36,800 nt of DNA from the NCBI GenBank assembly GCA_902478365.1, contig CABSKX010000020.1, positions 1 through 36,800 on the forward strand, given 5' to 3'. This DNA is from an uncultured Collinsella sp. (lineage in GTDB: Bacteria > Actinomycetota > Coriobacteriia > Coriobacteriales > Coriobacteriaceae). This document shows positions 23,338 to 31,889 of this stretch, piece after piece (position 1 is the first letter of the stretch; the number at the start of each line of letters is the position of its first letter). The notes beneath the pieces were generated by a model. It saw only the letters and a program-made list of their open reading frames with translations, made no database searches and was not told where the DNA came from. Both the position numbers and the translations under genes were made by a program.

Positions 23338-24330
23338 CTAGTACTCAAGCTTCCACATGTAGCGGCGCGTCATGTAGTCCTTGTGGGTGACGGCGGAAAG
23401 CGCACGCATGTAGACGTTGTTGAGGATCGGGGCAAAGATCAGGTGGTTGAAGTACTCGCTCACGCTGTCCTTGATGTCGTTGAGGCCGAGCTCCTTGGCG
23501 TCGAGCTGATAGACGCGCTCGCCACCGTACTGGTTGACGAAGCGGATGCCGCGCTCGTCGTTACAGCGGCTGCGGCCGACGCTGATGAGCTGGAACAGCG
23601 AGGTGCGCTTGTCCAGAATCTCGAAGGGGCCGTGGAAGAAGTCGCAGGTGTTGATGGTGCAGGAGTCGATCTGCAGCATCTCCTGCACGTTGCAGATGCT
23701 AAAGACGTAGGCGGCACCAAAGAGCGGGCCCTGAGCCATCACGTTGATGCAGGGCTTGTCGGCGTTCTGCTCGGCCCACTTGGCAGCGAGCGGACGGGTG
23801 TACTCGACGGCCTTGCGATAGATGGGGTCGACCAAGTCGAACGCGGCCATAGCGGTCTCGTACTCGGCATAGCCCTCGGTCTGCTGCGTAAGCTCCATGG
23901 CGATCATGGTCACGACGGCGGAGTTGGTGCGGCCCATGCAGGACTCATCGACGGCCAGGCTATCGTACTGGATCTTGTAGTCGCAGACCTCGGTAAGGCC
24001 GGACTCGTCGACATAGATGGCGATGGTGCTGGCGCCGTGGTCCTTGGCGACATGGGCGGCGACGATGGTCTCCTTGGTGCCGCGCATGGACACGACCACG
24101 GCCAGGGTGTTCTCGTTGACGTAGGCCGGGGTGGCGTGCACGAACTCGTTGCTGGTGTAGCTGGAGCTCACGACCTGCGTGGCCTCGTGCTCCATAAAGT
24201 ACTGGGCAGGATAGTTGCCGCCGTTGGATCCGCCAGCGCCAATCCACACGACGCGCTTGATGCCGCCCTTGTCTGCCTTGTCAGCCAAAACCTGGGAGAC
24301 GACATCCTTAACCTGTTCCTGAGTAGTCAT
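23338..24330 (-). CDS. SIS-domain sugar-phosphate isomerase/deglycase
   Basis: 330 aa, tandem SIS folds. First half: VVWIGAGGSNGGNYPAQYF and VVVSMRGTKETIVAAH; second half: INVMAQGPLFGAAYVFSIC and DFFHGPFEILDKR with the family His. The C-terminus TRRYMWKLEY nearly equals that of the PTS-linked paralogue. The MRGTKET loop lacks the usual Ser-Gly-Ser pattern, so phosphate recognition may differ. The ATG is at 24330. It is divergent from the GntR gene at 24536, which probably controls it. No transporter gene is adjacent, so its substrate must enter through a system encoded elsewhere or through the local PTS. Confidence 0.85.
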   Translation of the reverse strand: MTTQEQVKDVVSQVLADKADKGGIKRVVWIGAGGSNGGNYPAQYFMEHEATQVVSSSYTSNEFVHATPAYVNENTLAVVVSMRGTKETIVAAHVAKDHGASTIAIYVDESGLTEVCDYKIQYDSLAVDESCMGRTNSAVVTMIAMELTQQTEGYAEYETAMAAFDLVDPIYRKAVEYTRPLAAKWAEQNADKPCINVMAQGPLFGAAYVFSICNVQEMLQIDSCTINTCDFFHGPFEILDKRTSLFQLISVGRSRCNDERGIRFVNQYGGERVYQLDAKELGLNDIKDSVSEYFNHLIFAPILNNVYMRALSAVTHKDYMTRRYMWKLEY

Positions 24331-24370
24331 CGTGCATCAGCCTTTCTTCTCGTTTGATGCTCTCGATGGC

Positions 24371-24511
24371 ATACAAGTTACATACATGTTTTGGTTATGT
24401 CGACTAGTTGTATGCTATATTTATCTTAGAAATTTTGCTGGTAAGGTTTTCGGTAGCTCGATACCAGCGATTTTATTGTTGTATTGAATACATGCTTGCT
24501 TAGATAAGCAT
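24371..24511. promoter_or_regulatory. Divergent control region with TTGTAT palindromes
   Basis: ATACAA (24371-24376), TTGTAT (24408-24413) and TTGTAT (24479-24484) recur. TGTAT-TGA-ATACA (24480-24492) is a perfect palindrome, followed at once by ATGCTT-8-AAGCAT (24492-24511). The region separates the SIS gene and the GntR gene, so it likely carries the GntR operators. Confidence 0.5.
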
Positions 24512-24535
24512 ATAGGTTAGATACAGGCTGATCGC

Positions 24536-25258
24536 ATGAACGCTTCATCTAAAAAGAAACTGAGCCAATACGAGCGCTTGGCGGGTACGCTTCGCGACCG
24601 CATCGCCGCCGGCATCTACGCACGCGGAGACAAGCTGCCGTCCGAGATGGAGCTCATGGACGAATCGGGCCTGTCGCGCAGCACCGTGCGCCACGCCCTT
24701 AAGGTGCTCGTTGATGAGGGCCTGGTGCGCACCGAGCGCGGGCGTGGCGCCTTTGTGGCCGACACGCCCGCGCTCCACGAGAACAACCTAGTGTTTTCGA
24801 GCTATACCAAGCAGGTCGAAGGCCAGGGCATGAAGCCCACCACGCGCACCGTGGACTCGGGCTTTGCCAAGGCGGCCGGCAGCATAGCTAAGTTCTTTGA
24901 CGCCGCCGTGGGCAGCAAGCTCGTCAAACTTGTCCGCCTGCGCTACCTGGACGACGCGCCGCTGTGCCTGGAGACCACCTACCTGCCGCCAAGCTTCGAG
25001 ACGCTCATCGATCGCGATATCAACGGTTCGCTCTACGCGACGCTGCGCCAAGAATTCCATCGCGCGCCGGCACAGGGGCATAAGACCTTTGAGGTGTGCT
25101 ACGCCTCGCAAAACGAGGCGTTTTTGCTCAACGTCGAGCGCGGGCAGGCACTAATCCTGATCACCGACTACGTCTACGACACCGACGGCCGCCCGCTCCA
25201 TGTCTCCAAGCGCATCCAACGCACCGACCGTGCCAAATACACCGAACCCATCGGCTAA
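24536..25258 (+). CDS. GntR family regulator with UTRA domain
   Basis: 240 aa. Winged HTH at about 10-75: SQYERLAGTLRDRIAAG, GDKLPSEMELMDESGLS, RSTVRHALKVLVDEGLV, RGRGAFVA. The UTRA domain includes VRLRYLDDAPLCLETTYLPP and ends PLHVSKRIQRTDRAKY. It is more like the regulator at 218-922 than the other two in its C-terminal part. The ribosome site is weak (AGG, 8 nt). It is divergent from the SIS gene at 23338-24330 with a 205-bp palindrome-rich gap, the usual layout for a local repressor. Confidence 0.92.
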   Translation: MNASSKKKLSQYERLAGTLRDRIAAGIYARGDKLPSEMELMDESGLSRSTVRHALKVLVDEGLVRTERGRGAFVADTPALHENNLVFSSYTKQVEGQGMKPTTRTVDSGFAKAAGSIAKFFDAAVGSKLVKLVRLRYLDDAPLCLETTYLPPSFETLIDRDINGSLYATLRQEFHRAPAQGHKTFEVCYASQNEAFLLNVERGQALILITDYVYDTDGRPLHVSKRIQRTDRAKYTEPIG

Positions 25259-25264
25259 CCAACA

Positions 25265-25309
25265 CCAAAACCACCACAAAGGGGACAGGCACCTTTGTGG
25301 TGGTTTTAG
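25265..25309. repeat. Inverted repeat family 1, copy C (bidirectional terminator position)
   Basis: Perfect 16-bp arms AAAACCACCACAAAGG (25267-25282) and their complement (25292-25307) around GGACAGGCA, the same as copy B. It lies between convergent genes, and the stop codon of the acetyltransferase (25306-25308) lies inside its right arm. Confidence 0.9.
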
Positions 25310-25887
25310 GCGAGGAGGTCGGGGAACCAGGTTGGTTTGGGTTGGTTGGGTGTGCGCTCGGCCAGGACCAGCTCCATCCAGCACATGTCGTACCAGCGGC
25401 CGAACTTTTGGGCGCAGCGGTCAAAGGCACCCACCAGGCGATACCCCATATGGGCATGGAAATCCTGGCTGTTGTGCGTCAGGTACTCGTCGTCCTTATC
25501 GTGCGGCACGGCAATGAGCGCGCACATGTTGGTGATGTCCATCGCGACCAGGCATTGCTTGAGCGCGTCGTGCAGCTTGCGACCCAGCCCGCCATGGCGC
25601 ACGTCGCGTGCCAGGTAGATCGACGTCTCGACCGACCAGTCGTATGCCTCGCGGCTGTTGAGCTGACTCACATAGGCATAGCCTACCGGACGCCCGTCCA
25701 ACTCCATCACCAGATACGGATAGCGCTTGAGCGTACGCTCGATGCGCCCGGCGAACTCCTCAACGCTCGGCACCTCGTATTCACAGGTAATCGCCGTCTG
25801 GCGCACATACGGCTCATAGATGGCAAGCAACGCCGGCGCATCATCGGGCGTCGCCAGGCGAATCGTCGGCTCGGACATTTCGGTCAT
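25306..25887 (-). CDS. GNAT N-acetyltransferase, phosphinothricin acetyltransferase-like
   Basis: About 193-aa acetyl-CoA-dependent N-acetyltransferase. It starts with IRLATPDDAPALLAIYEPYV and TAITCEYEVPSVEEFAGRI, characteristic of the Pat/MddA branch that acetylates amino acids or their analogues. The acetyl-CoA loop is in DVRHGGLGRKLHDALKQC, and the end has HAHMGYRLVGAFDRCAQKFG. The ATG at 25887 is chosen because GGGAGAAGGG lies just upstream. The last codons read into an inverted repeat, so its C-terminus (about EFTER residue 180) may have been reshaped by the insertion of that element. The real substrate is unknown. Confidence 0.85.
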   Translation of the reverse strand: MTEMSEPTIRLATPDDAPALLAIYEPYVRQTAITCEYEVPSVEEFAGRIERTLKRYPYLVMELDGRPVGYAYVSQLNSREAYDWSVETSIYLARDVRHGGLGRKLHDALKQCLVAMDITNMCALIAVPHDKDDEYLTHNSQDFHAHMGYRLVGAFDRCAQKFGRWYDMCWMELVLAERTPNQPKPTWFPDLLA

Positions 25888-25912
25888 ACAACCCTTCTCC
25901 CCCAAAAGCAAA

Positions 25913-25946
25913 GGCCGCCTTGCGCCAAACCCAGCGCAAGGCGGCC
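25913..25946 (-). terminator. Terminator of the aldolase-like gene
   Basis: GGCCGCCTTGCGC (25913-25925) pairs exactly with GCGCAAGGCGGCC (25934-25946), with TTTGCTTTTG next on the minus strand, 18 bp after the stop codon. Confidence 0.85.
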
Positions 25947-25963
25947 CTCGTCATCGCATCAAG

Positions 25964-26989
25964 CTACAGGACAGCCGCCAACGCGTCGATGTCCTCCTGC
26001 GTCGTGGCCCAGCTGGTGCAAAAGCGCACCACCGTGTGGGTCTCGTCGTACTTTTCCCAGTACTCGATCGAGGCATGCTCGCGAATGCGGGCCATGTCCT
26101 CGTTGGGCAGAATCACGAACTGCTGGTTGGTCGGCGTCTCCAAGAAGAACTGGTAGCCGCGCTCGTGCAGCACGCGACGAAGCGCCTGCGCGGTTTCGAT
26201 CGCCTGGCGACCAATCTCAAAATACAGGCCGTCGGTAAAGAGCGCCTCAAACTGCACGCCCGTCAGGCGGCCCTTGGCCAGCAACGCACCGTGCTGCTTA
26301 ATGCGCGGAATGGGATGCGCCGGAGCGTGTATGCCGCAAAACACCACGGCCTCGCCGCACAGAGCGCCACACTTGGTGCCGCCGATGTAGAACACGTCAC
26401 ACAGCTGCGCCAGCTCGGGCAGGGTAATGTCGCACTCATCGGCCGCCAGCGCATAGGCCAGGCGGGCGCCATCCACAAACAGCGGAATCTCGCGCTTCTG
26501 GCACACCGCGTGAATCGCCGCGAGCTCGGCCTTGGAGTACAGCGTGCCGTACTCGGTCGATAGGCTCACGTACACGGCACCCGGGAACACCGTGTGCTCG
26601 TAGCTCTCGTTTTCGTAGAACACCTGGATATAGTTCTCGAGGTCCTCGGCGTGCATCTTGCCCTCGTAGCCGGGGATGGTGAGCACCTTGTGGCCGCCAA
26701 ACTCGATGGCGCCCGCCTCGTGGCAGGCGACGTGGCCAGTCTCGGCGGCAACGACGCCCTCGTACGGCGCGAGCAGCATGTCGATCACCGTCGCGTTGGC
26801 CTGCGTGCCGCCCACCAGAAAAAACACGTCGGCATCGGGAGCCTGACAGGCCTCGCGGATAAGCTGCTTGGCACGCTCGGTGTGTGCATCGGTACCGTAG
26901 CCGGGCTGCGGCTCCATATTGGTGTCGACGAGCGCCTGCAGCACTGCCGGATGTGCGCCGTGGGAATAATCGTTGTTAAACGCGAGCAT
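25964..26989 (-). CDS. Low-specificity threonine aldolase family PLP enzyme
   Basis: 341-aa fold-type I PLP enzyme of the beta-eliminating lyase/threonine aldolase family, which cleaves L-threonine or L-allo-threonine to glycine and acetaldehyde. The N-terminus FNNDYSHGAHPAVLQAL is typical. The cofactor sites are visible as FLVGGTQANATV, ETGHVACHEAGA (His stacking on PLP), FVDGARLAYAL and the Schiff-base Lys206 in YIGGTKCGAL. GAGAGGA precedes the ATG. The gene lies upstream of the acetyltransferase, separated by a terminator. An aldolase for another beta-hydroxy amino acid is possible. Confidence 0.9.
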   Translation of the reverse strand: MLAFNNDYSHGAHPAVLQALVDTNMEPQPGYGTDAHTERAKQLIREACQAPDADVFFLVGGTQANATVIDMLLAPYEGVVAAETGHVACHEAGAIEFGGHKVLTIPGYEGKMHAEDLENYIQVFYENESYEHTVFPGAVYVSLSTEYGTLYSKAELAAIHAVCQKREIPLFVDGARLAYALAADECDITLPELAQLCDVFYIGGTKCGALCGEAVVFCGIHAPAHPIPRIKQHGALLAKGRLTGVQFEALFTDGLYFEIGRQAIETAQALRRVLHERGYQFFLETPTNQQFVILPNEDMARIREHASIEYWEKYDETHTVVRFCTSWATTQEDIDALAAVL

Positions 26990-27034
26990 GGCAATCCTCT
27001 CTTACCGGGTATCGGCCAGATGATTCAAACGGAG

Positions 27035-27898
27035 CTATTGTACGCCGTTGGGATAGGCAATGCGCGCGGCAAGGCACTCAAGTGCCAGTACCAGGGCAAA
27101 GCCGCAGCTCACGTCGCTCAAAAAGTGCGCACCGATCACGATGCGGCCAAGCGCGACGAGCGCCGCAACCACAGCCGCCGTCCAAAAGACCACGCGACGA
27201 CGCGAAGGCTTTTCCGTAAAGGCTGCCGCGGGAAGCCCGGCGAGCATAAGGCCGATCGCCGCATGCGCTGTGTGTCCGCTCGCAAACGACTTGAACCCGT
27301 CCTTGATCACGCCGGCGGCAATATAGGTCCACTTGTCGGGATTGCCGATCACCCACCACGGCTGAAAATTGAGCCCCGGCGTGACCTCGATCACGCGCAT
27401 GCGCGGGCGCGACCACAACGGCTTAACAATGACGTTGAGGATGATGGCCTGAGCGACCCACACGGCAAGCACCATCAACGCCCAGCGCGTAAGCTCGTCG
27501 GGCGCGGTGTCACGCGTAAGGCGGTAGGCGATGAAGTTGGCGACGATGACCAACACAAACGTCAGAACCAGCTGAAACGCAATAAGCTTGCCACCGACGC
27601 GCAGCGATCCGATAATCTCGTAGCCGACCAGGCCCACGTTGATCAGAACGCCCAGCACGGCGAGCCACTTGCTCGTCTTGGAATCGGGGCGTGCCGAGCG
27701 CACGAGCATAACGCCCGCGACGCTCGCCGTCAGCTCAAACGGCAGCTCGCCGGCCGCCTCGACAAAGCGGCCGTACATGCTGCCGATGTTGAACAGCGCG
27801 CTCGAGATCTGATAATCGAAGAAGCTGCCCACGCCCAGACAAAGGCACAGGACGGCCGCGATAATGGCGACATCTTTCTTGTAGATGTATCCGAACAT
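27035..27898 (-). CDS. PAP2 family membrane phosphatase
   Basis: 287-aa polytopic membrane protein of the type 2 phosphatidic acid phosphatase superfamily. The three motifs are visible: KPLWSRPRMR (motif 1), FASGHTAHAAIG (motif 2, SGH) and GRIVIGAHFLSDVSCG (motif 3, with the nucleophilic His). About six hydrophobic segments surround them. It may dephosphorylate lipid phosphates or undecaprenyl pyrophosphate at the outer membrane face. GAAAGGAAAGC precedes the ATG. It starts 56 bp after mfd on the same strand and may be read from the mfd transcript. Confidence 0.9.
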   Translation of the reverse strand: MFGYIYKKDVAIIAAVLCLCLGVGSFFDYQISSALFNIGSMYGRFVEAAGELPFELTASVAGVMLVRSARPDSKTSKWLAVLGVLINVGLVGYEIIGSLRVGGKLIAFQLVLTFVLVIVANFIAYRLTRDTAPDELTRWALMVLAVWVAQAIILNVIVKPLWSRPRMRVIEVTPGLNFQPWWVIGNPDKWTYIAAGVIKDGFKSFASGHTAHAAIGLMLAGLPAAAFTEKPSRRRVVFWTAAVVAALVALGRIVIGAHFLSDVSCGFALVLALECLAARIAYPNGVQ

Positions 27899-27919
27899 GC
27901 TTTCCTTTCGATGGAACCA

Positions 27920-27957
27920 GATTGCCCAAATGGGGCGTTTGCAGCGTCGACCCGTTA
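27920..27957. repeat. Diverged half-copy of the 14887-14984 element
   Basis: 38 bases aligned without gaps to 14964-15001 with six differences; the block GGGGCGTTTGCAGCGTCGA is identical. It ends exactly at the mfd stop codon. The matching left half is not present here. Confidence 0.7.
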
Positions 27958-30900
27958 GTCGTCGTCGCTCGCACCCAATTGCTGCAGCAGCATGAGTGCC
28001 GCGGCCACGGGGCCGGTGCCGTCGCTGGCGTCGAGACCGCGACCCAGGCCGCTGCCCGCGCCGGCACCCGCCTTGTAGGGCACCGACAGTTTGCGGCTCT
28101 TGGGAAAGTTCACCGCGCCATAGCGGGTCTTAAGCTCAAAGGCCACCTTCTTGGGAACGTCAACCCCCAGGAAGGTAATGCGTCCACCGCTGAGCGTGAC
28201 GCTCTCGAGCCCCAAGCGCTCGCCGCGAATGCGGATGCGAGCGCGGTTGAACAAGTTAAGCCCCGCCAACGGCAGCTCACCGTGCGCGGCCTCGGTCTCC
28301 TCCTGCACCTCGTCGATACTCTCCAGGTCCTCGGCCGCCGCGAGCTTGCGGTACACGAGCACGCGCTGGTCCACCGCCGGCATGTACTCCTCGGACAAGA
28401 AGTAGTCGGCCGGCAGGTTGATGCCCACGCTCGCCGCCTCCACGCCGGCATCGTCATCGCCGCGCGCCTCGGCCACGGCCTGTCCCAGCATCTGCGTAAA
28501 CAGGTCAAAGCCCACGCTCGACAGGTTACCGTGCTGCTCGGCGCCCATAAGCGAACCGGCGCCGCGGATCTCCAGGTCGCGCATGGCGATGCGCATGCCG
28601 CTGCCCAGGTCCTGGAACTCGGAAAGCGCGGTCAGGCGTGCCGTGGCCTCCTCGGTGAGCGGCAACTCGCCGGGGAACATAAAGTACGCGTATGCCTGCG
28701 TGGCCGAGCGGCCCACGCGGCCCTTAAGCTGGTAGAGCTGTGCCAGACCCAGACGCTGCGAGTCCTCAATGATGAGCGTGTTGGCCGTTGCGTTGTCGAT
28801 GCCGCTCTCCACGATGGTCGTGGCGATAAGCACGTCGATCTTCTTGGTCGCGAACTCGATCATCACGTCCTCGACCTCGCGCGGGCTCATCTTGCCGTGC
28901 GCCACGCCCACGCGCGCCTCGGGCGCGGCCTCGTGCACGCGCGCCACGGCATCGTCGATGGTCTTGACGCGGTTGGACACGTAATACACCTGACCGCCGC
29001 GACCCACCTCCAGGCGAATCGCCGCGCTCACCACGTCGGGGTCGTACTCCCCCACGTGCACGATCACGGGACGACGCCCAGTCGGCGGCGTGGTGATCAG
29101 GCTCATGTCGCGCACGCCGCTCGTGGCCATCTGCATGGTTCGCGGAATAGGCGTTGCCGAAAGCGTGAGCACGTCGATTTGCTCGCGCAGGTTTTTGAGC
29201 TGCTCCTTGTGCTGCACACCAAAGCGCTGCTCTTCGTCGATGATCACCATACCCAGGTTCTTGGGGTTCACGTCGGCCGAAAGCAGACGGTGCGTGCCGA
29301 TGAGCACATCAATCGTGCCCTCGGCAAACGCCTTGAGCGCGCGCTTTTGCTGCGCCGGCGTGCGGAAGCGGCTGAGTACCTCGACCTCCAAGCCAAACGG
29401 GGCAAAACGCTCAAAGAATGTCTCGTGGTGCTGTTGGGCCAGAATGGTCGTGGGGCAGAGCACCATGACCTGGCGGCCGGAGTCCACGCACTTAAAGGCT
29501 GCGCGCAGGGCGACCTCGGTCTTGCCGAAACCCACGTCGCCGCACAGCAGGCGGTCCATGGGCTTGGGCGCCTCCATGTCTGCCTTGATGTCGGCGATAG
29601 CCTCCAGCTGGTCGCGTGTCTCGTCGTAGGGGAAGCTCTCCTCCATCTCGATCTGCTCAGGCGTATCGGGCGGACAGGCGATACCGGTAATCGACGAGCG
29701 GCGCGTATAGAGGTCGACCAGGTCAAACGCCAGCTTTTTGGCATTCTTGCGCGCCTTGTTGGTGGCACGCGTCCAGTCGGCGGTGTTGAGCCTGGTCAGG
29801 CGCGGCTTGTCGCCGTCGGGGCCAACATAGCGCGTGATGCGGTCGACCTGCTCGAGCGGCACGTAGAGCTTGTCGCCATCGGCATATTCCAGCAAAAAGT
29901 AGTCGCGCTCCTTGCCGCCCACTTCTTGGCGCGCGATCTCGCTAAAGAGCGCGATGCCGTGAGTGGCGTGCACCACGTAGTCGCCCGGCTTAAACGGGAA
30001 GGTGATCTGCGTAATGTCCACCTTGCGGCGGCTGCGCGCGCGGTTGGCGTCCATGCGGGCGTTGAGGTCGGCGATCGAGAACACGGCCAGGTTGGCGTCG
30101 GGCACCACCACGCCCTGCGGCAGGGCAGCGTCCACAAAGGTCACGCGCCCGCGCGAGATCGTGGGCACGGCGGCGCCGGCGGCAGCCTGCGCGGCGCCCG
30201 CCTCGAGCGAGCGGGCGTTGAGCGCGTCGGCGCGGCGCTCGCGAATTGCAGCATGAGCATCCTGACGGGCAGCACGATCGGCAGAATCTGCCGCTGCCAC
30301 GCGCACACGCTCGCCAATGACGCCGGCGTTTTCGGGGGCGGCCGTCAGCGACTCCTCAAAGGTAATGCCCTCATCGCCAAAGGTGAGCTCCATCGACTCG
30401 CGCGCACCGCGGTCGGGAATGGCAAACACGCAGGCGTAGCGCTTGCCCACGACTTCCTGAATGCGCGTCATAAAACGGTTGTCCGAGCCTGCGATGGCCG
30501 GCTGCTCAATCTTGAGCTCGGCCGTCACCGCACCGCCGGCACGGATGAGGCTCACGTAGTTCAGGCGCTGCTGGGCACCAAAGTCGAGCTGCTGGGCGCG
30601 CACGTACAAGCCATCCAGGCGATCGACCCCCGCCTCGCCGGCACGCGCCTCGATATCCTCGTAGGCGCGCAGGCAATCGTCGAACAGCGAGCGCGGCTCG
30701 GACAGGACCACAAGCGCCTTGCCGCTCACGTGTGCCAGCGGGCTTACGGTCTGGCCGTACATCACCGGCAAAAAGCGGTCGAGCTCGGGCGTGACGATGC
30801 GCGCATCCACCATCTCGAGCAGCGCCGCCAGCTTGCTATCGCTCTGGCTTGCGCGGTAGAGCGCCACGTGCATGTTGTGAACGGCATCGTCGGTAAGCGC

Positions 30901-31587
30901 CAGCTCACGGCAGGGAAAAATCTCGATGCTGCCCTCGTTGCCGATGGTCTGCCCCGTTGAGCTCACCATGCGGCGAATGCGGTCGATCTCGTCGCCAAAA
31001 AACTCGATGCGCACGGGCGCCTTCTCCTGCGCGGGAAACACCTCGACGGTGTCGCCGTGCACGCGGAACAGGCCGGGCGCGTCGGCGGCGCCGGCATTGG
31101 TGTAGCCCATGCCCACCAGGCGCTGCGGCACCTCGTCAAAAGGAATCTCCTCGCCCACCGCAAAAGTGGTGGACTCCCAATAGCGACTCTCGACCGGCGG
31201 CACACAGCGCAGCAGTGCACGGGCCGAGGCAACCATGATGCAGTTGTCGCCGCGCACGATGCGTCCCAGGGCCTCGCAGCGCTGGGCAACCACGGCATCG
31301 TCGGGCGCCTGCTCGCGCCACGGATAGTCCTTGCGCTCGGGAAAACGGCACACGTGTGCCAGGCCCACGTAAGCGGCAAGGCTGCGCGCGGCGCGATCGG
31401 CCGCGTCCTCGCCGCTCACAATGTAGACCGTGGGGCGCGGACGGCGCGCAAACTGGGCTGCCGCCATAAGCGTGCGACCCGACTGCGACACGGCCAGCGT
31501 CACGTCCTCGCCGGCATCGAGTCCGGCCTCGACAGTCTGCAAGGCCTCGGCAGTGTAGAGCTGCGCGGCTATACGGTGAATGAGCAT
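27955..31587 (-). CDS. mfd: Transcription-repair coupling factor Mfd
   Basis: 1210-aa SF2 translocase that removes RNA polymerase stalled at DNA damage and recruits UvrA. N-terminal UvrB-like region (1-340), then the RNA polymerase-interacting CarD-like domain (about 532-600, FKPGDYVVHATHGIALFSEI), the RecG-like motor with Walker A GDVGFGKT (about 683-690) and DEEQRFG (about 784), and motif VI in YQLKGRVGRS. The C-terminal TRCF domain ends with an unusual Gly/Ala-rich tail (GAGAGSGLGRGLDASDG). The region around 430-475 is an Ala/Arg-rich insert. The ATG at 31587 follows GGAGGAACAGC. The stop codon lies inside the short repeat at 27920-27957. Confidence 0.97.
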   Translation of the reverse strand: MLIHRIAAQLYTAEALQTVEAGLDAGEDVTLAVSQSGRTLMAAAQFARRPRPTVYIVSGEDAADRAARSLAAYVGLAHVCRFPERKDYPWREQAPDDAVVAQRCEALGRIVRGDNCIMVASARALLRCVPPVESRYWESTTFAVGEEIPFDEVPQRLVGMGYTNAGAADAPGLFRVHGDTVEVFPAQEKAPVRIEFFGDEIDRIRRMVSSTGQTIGNEGSIEIFPCRELALTDDAVHNMHVALYRASQSDSKLAALLEMVDARIVTPELDRFLPVMYGQTVSPLAHVSGKALVVLSEPRSLFDDCLRAYEDIEARAGEAGVDRLDGLYVRAQQLDFGAQQRLNYVSLIRAGGAVTAELKIEQPAIAGSDNRFMTRIQEVVGKRYACVFAIPDRGARESMELTFGDEGITFEESLTAAPENAGVIGERVRVAAADSADRAARQDAHAAIRERRADALNARSLEAGAAQAAAGAAVPTISRGRVTFVDAALPQGVVVPDANLAVFSIADLNARMDANRARSRRKVDITQITFPFKPGDYVVHATHGIALFSEIARQEVGGKERDYFLLEYADGDKLYVPLEQVDRITRYVGPDGDKPRLTRLNTADWTRATNKARKNAKKLAFDLVDLYTRRSSITGIACPPDTPEQIEMEESFPYDETRDQLEAIADIKADMEAPKPMDRLLCGDVGFGKTEVALRAAFKCVDSGRQVMVLCPTTILAQQHHETFFERFAPFGLEVEVLSRFRTPAQQKRALKAFAEGTIDVLIGTHRLLSADVNPKNLGMVIIDEEQRFGVQHKEQLKNLREQIDVLTLSATPIPRTMQMATSGVRDMSLITTPPTGRRPVIVHVGEYDPDVVSAAIRLEVGRGGQVYYVSNRVKTIDDAVARVHEAAPEARVGVAHGKMSPREVEDVMIEFATKKIDVLIATTIVESGIDNATANTLIIEDSQRLGLAQLYQLKGRVGRSATQAYAYFMFPGELPLTEEATARLTALSEFQDLGSGMRIAMRDLEIRGAGSLMGAEQHGNLSSVGFDLFTQMLGQAVAEARGDDDAGVEAASVGINLPADYFLSEEYMPAVDQRVLVYRKLAAAEDLESIDEVQEETEAAHGELPLAGLNLFNRARIRIRGERLGLESVTLSGGRITFLGVDVPKKVAFELKTRYGAVNFPKSRKLSVPYKAGAGAGSGLGRGLDASDGTGPVAAALMLLQQLGASDDD

Positions 31588-31617
31588 GCTGTTCCTCCGG
31601 CATCGCAACGCCAAAAG

Positions 31618-31640
31618 CCCGCCGGGGCAAGCTCGGCGGG
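31618..31640. promoter_or_regulatory. Hairpin upstream of mfd
   Basis: CCCGCC and GGCGGG pair across 11 bases, about 30 bp before the mfd start. It may lie in the mfd leader. No T run makes it an intrinsic terminator. Confidence 0.35.
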
Positions 31641-31848
31641 TCGTTCATCAAAGTTCATTAACGTTTATGGTACCGCACGGCCCCGTGACCAAAAGCCAAA
31701 GCGACATCATGCCAAATGTTGCCCACAACGGTCGCGCCAACACGTTTTACCAGCTTATTAACCCGCCATACACTCTGTTCTTTGTTACCTTTCAACACTG
31801 ATTCGCACCGCAGCGCCCCCTAGCGGGCATTTCGAGCTGCAAAGCGCC
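31641..31848. other. Gap between mfd and the FHA gene
   Basis: Part of a 321-bp divergent gap. No gene or structured RNA seen. Promoters for both flanking genes must lie here or nearby. Confidence 0.4.
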
Positions 31849-31859
31849 TATAATTGACA
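31849..31859 (+). promoter_or_regulatory. Candidate promoter of the FHA-kinase-FHA cluster
   Basis: TATAAT (31849-31854) overlaps TTGACA (31854-31859). Either the first is the -10 box with a poor -35 box, or the second is a consensus -35 box with a poor -10 box near 31877. A start point 40-60 bp before the ATG follows in either case. Confidence 0.45.
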
Positions 31860-31889
31860 ATATTTACGTATCCAATGCTGTTTTTGAGA

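Noticed and set aside
27922..30960. 1012-aa open frame on the plus strand opposite mfd
   Set aside because: It is an antisense shadow of the clear mfd gene: low-complexity His/Arg/Leu/Val-rich translation, no domain and no ribosome site. High GC makes such frames common.
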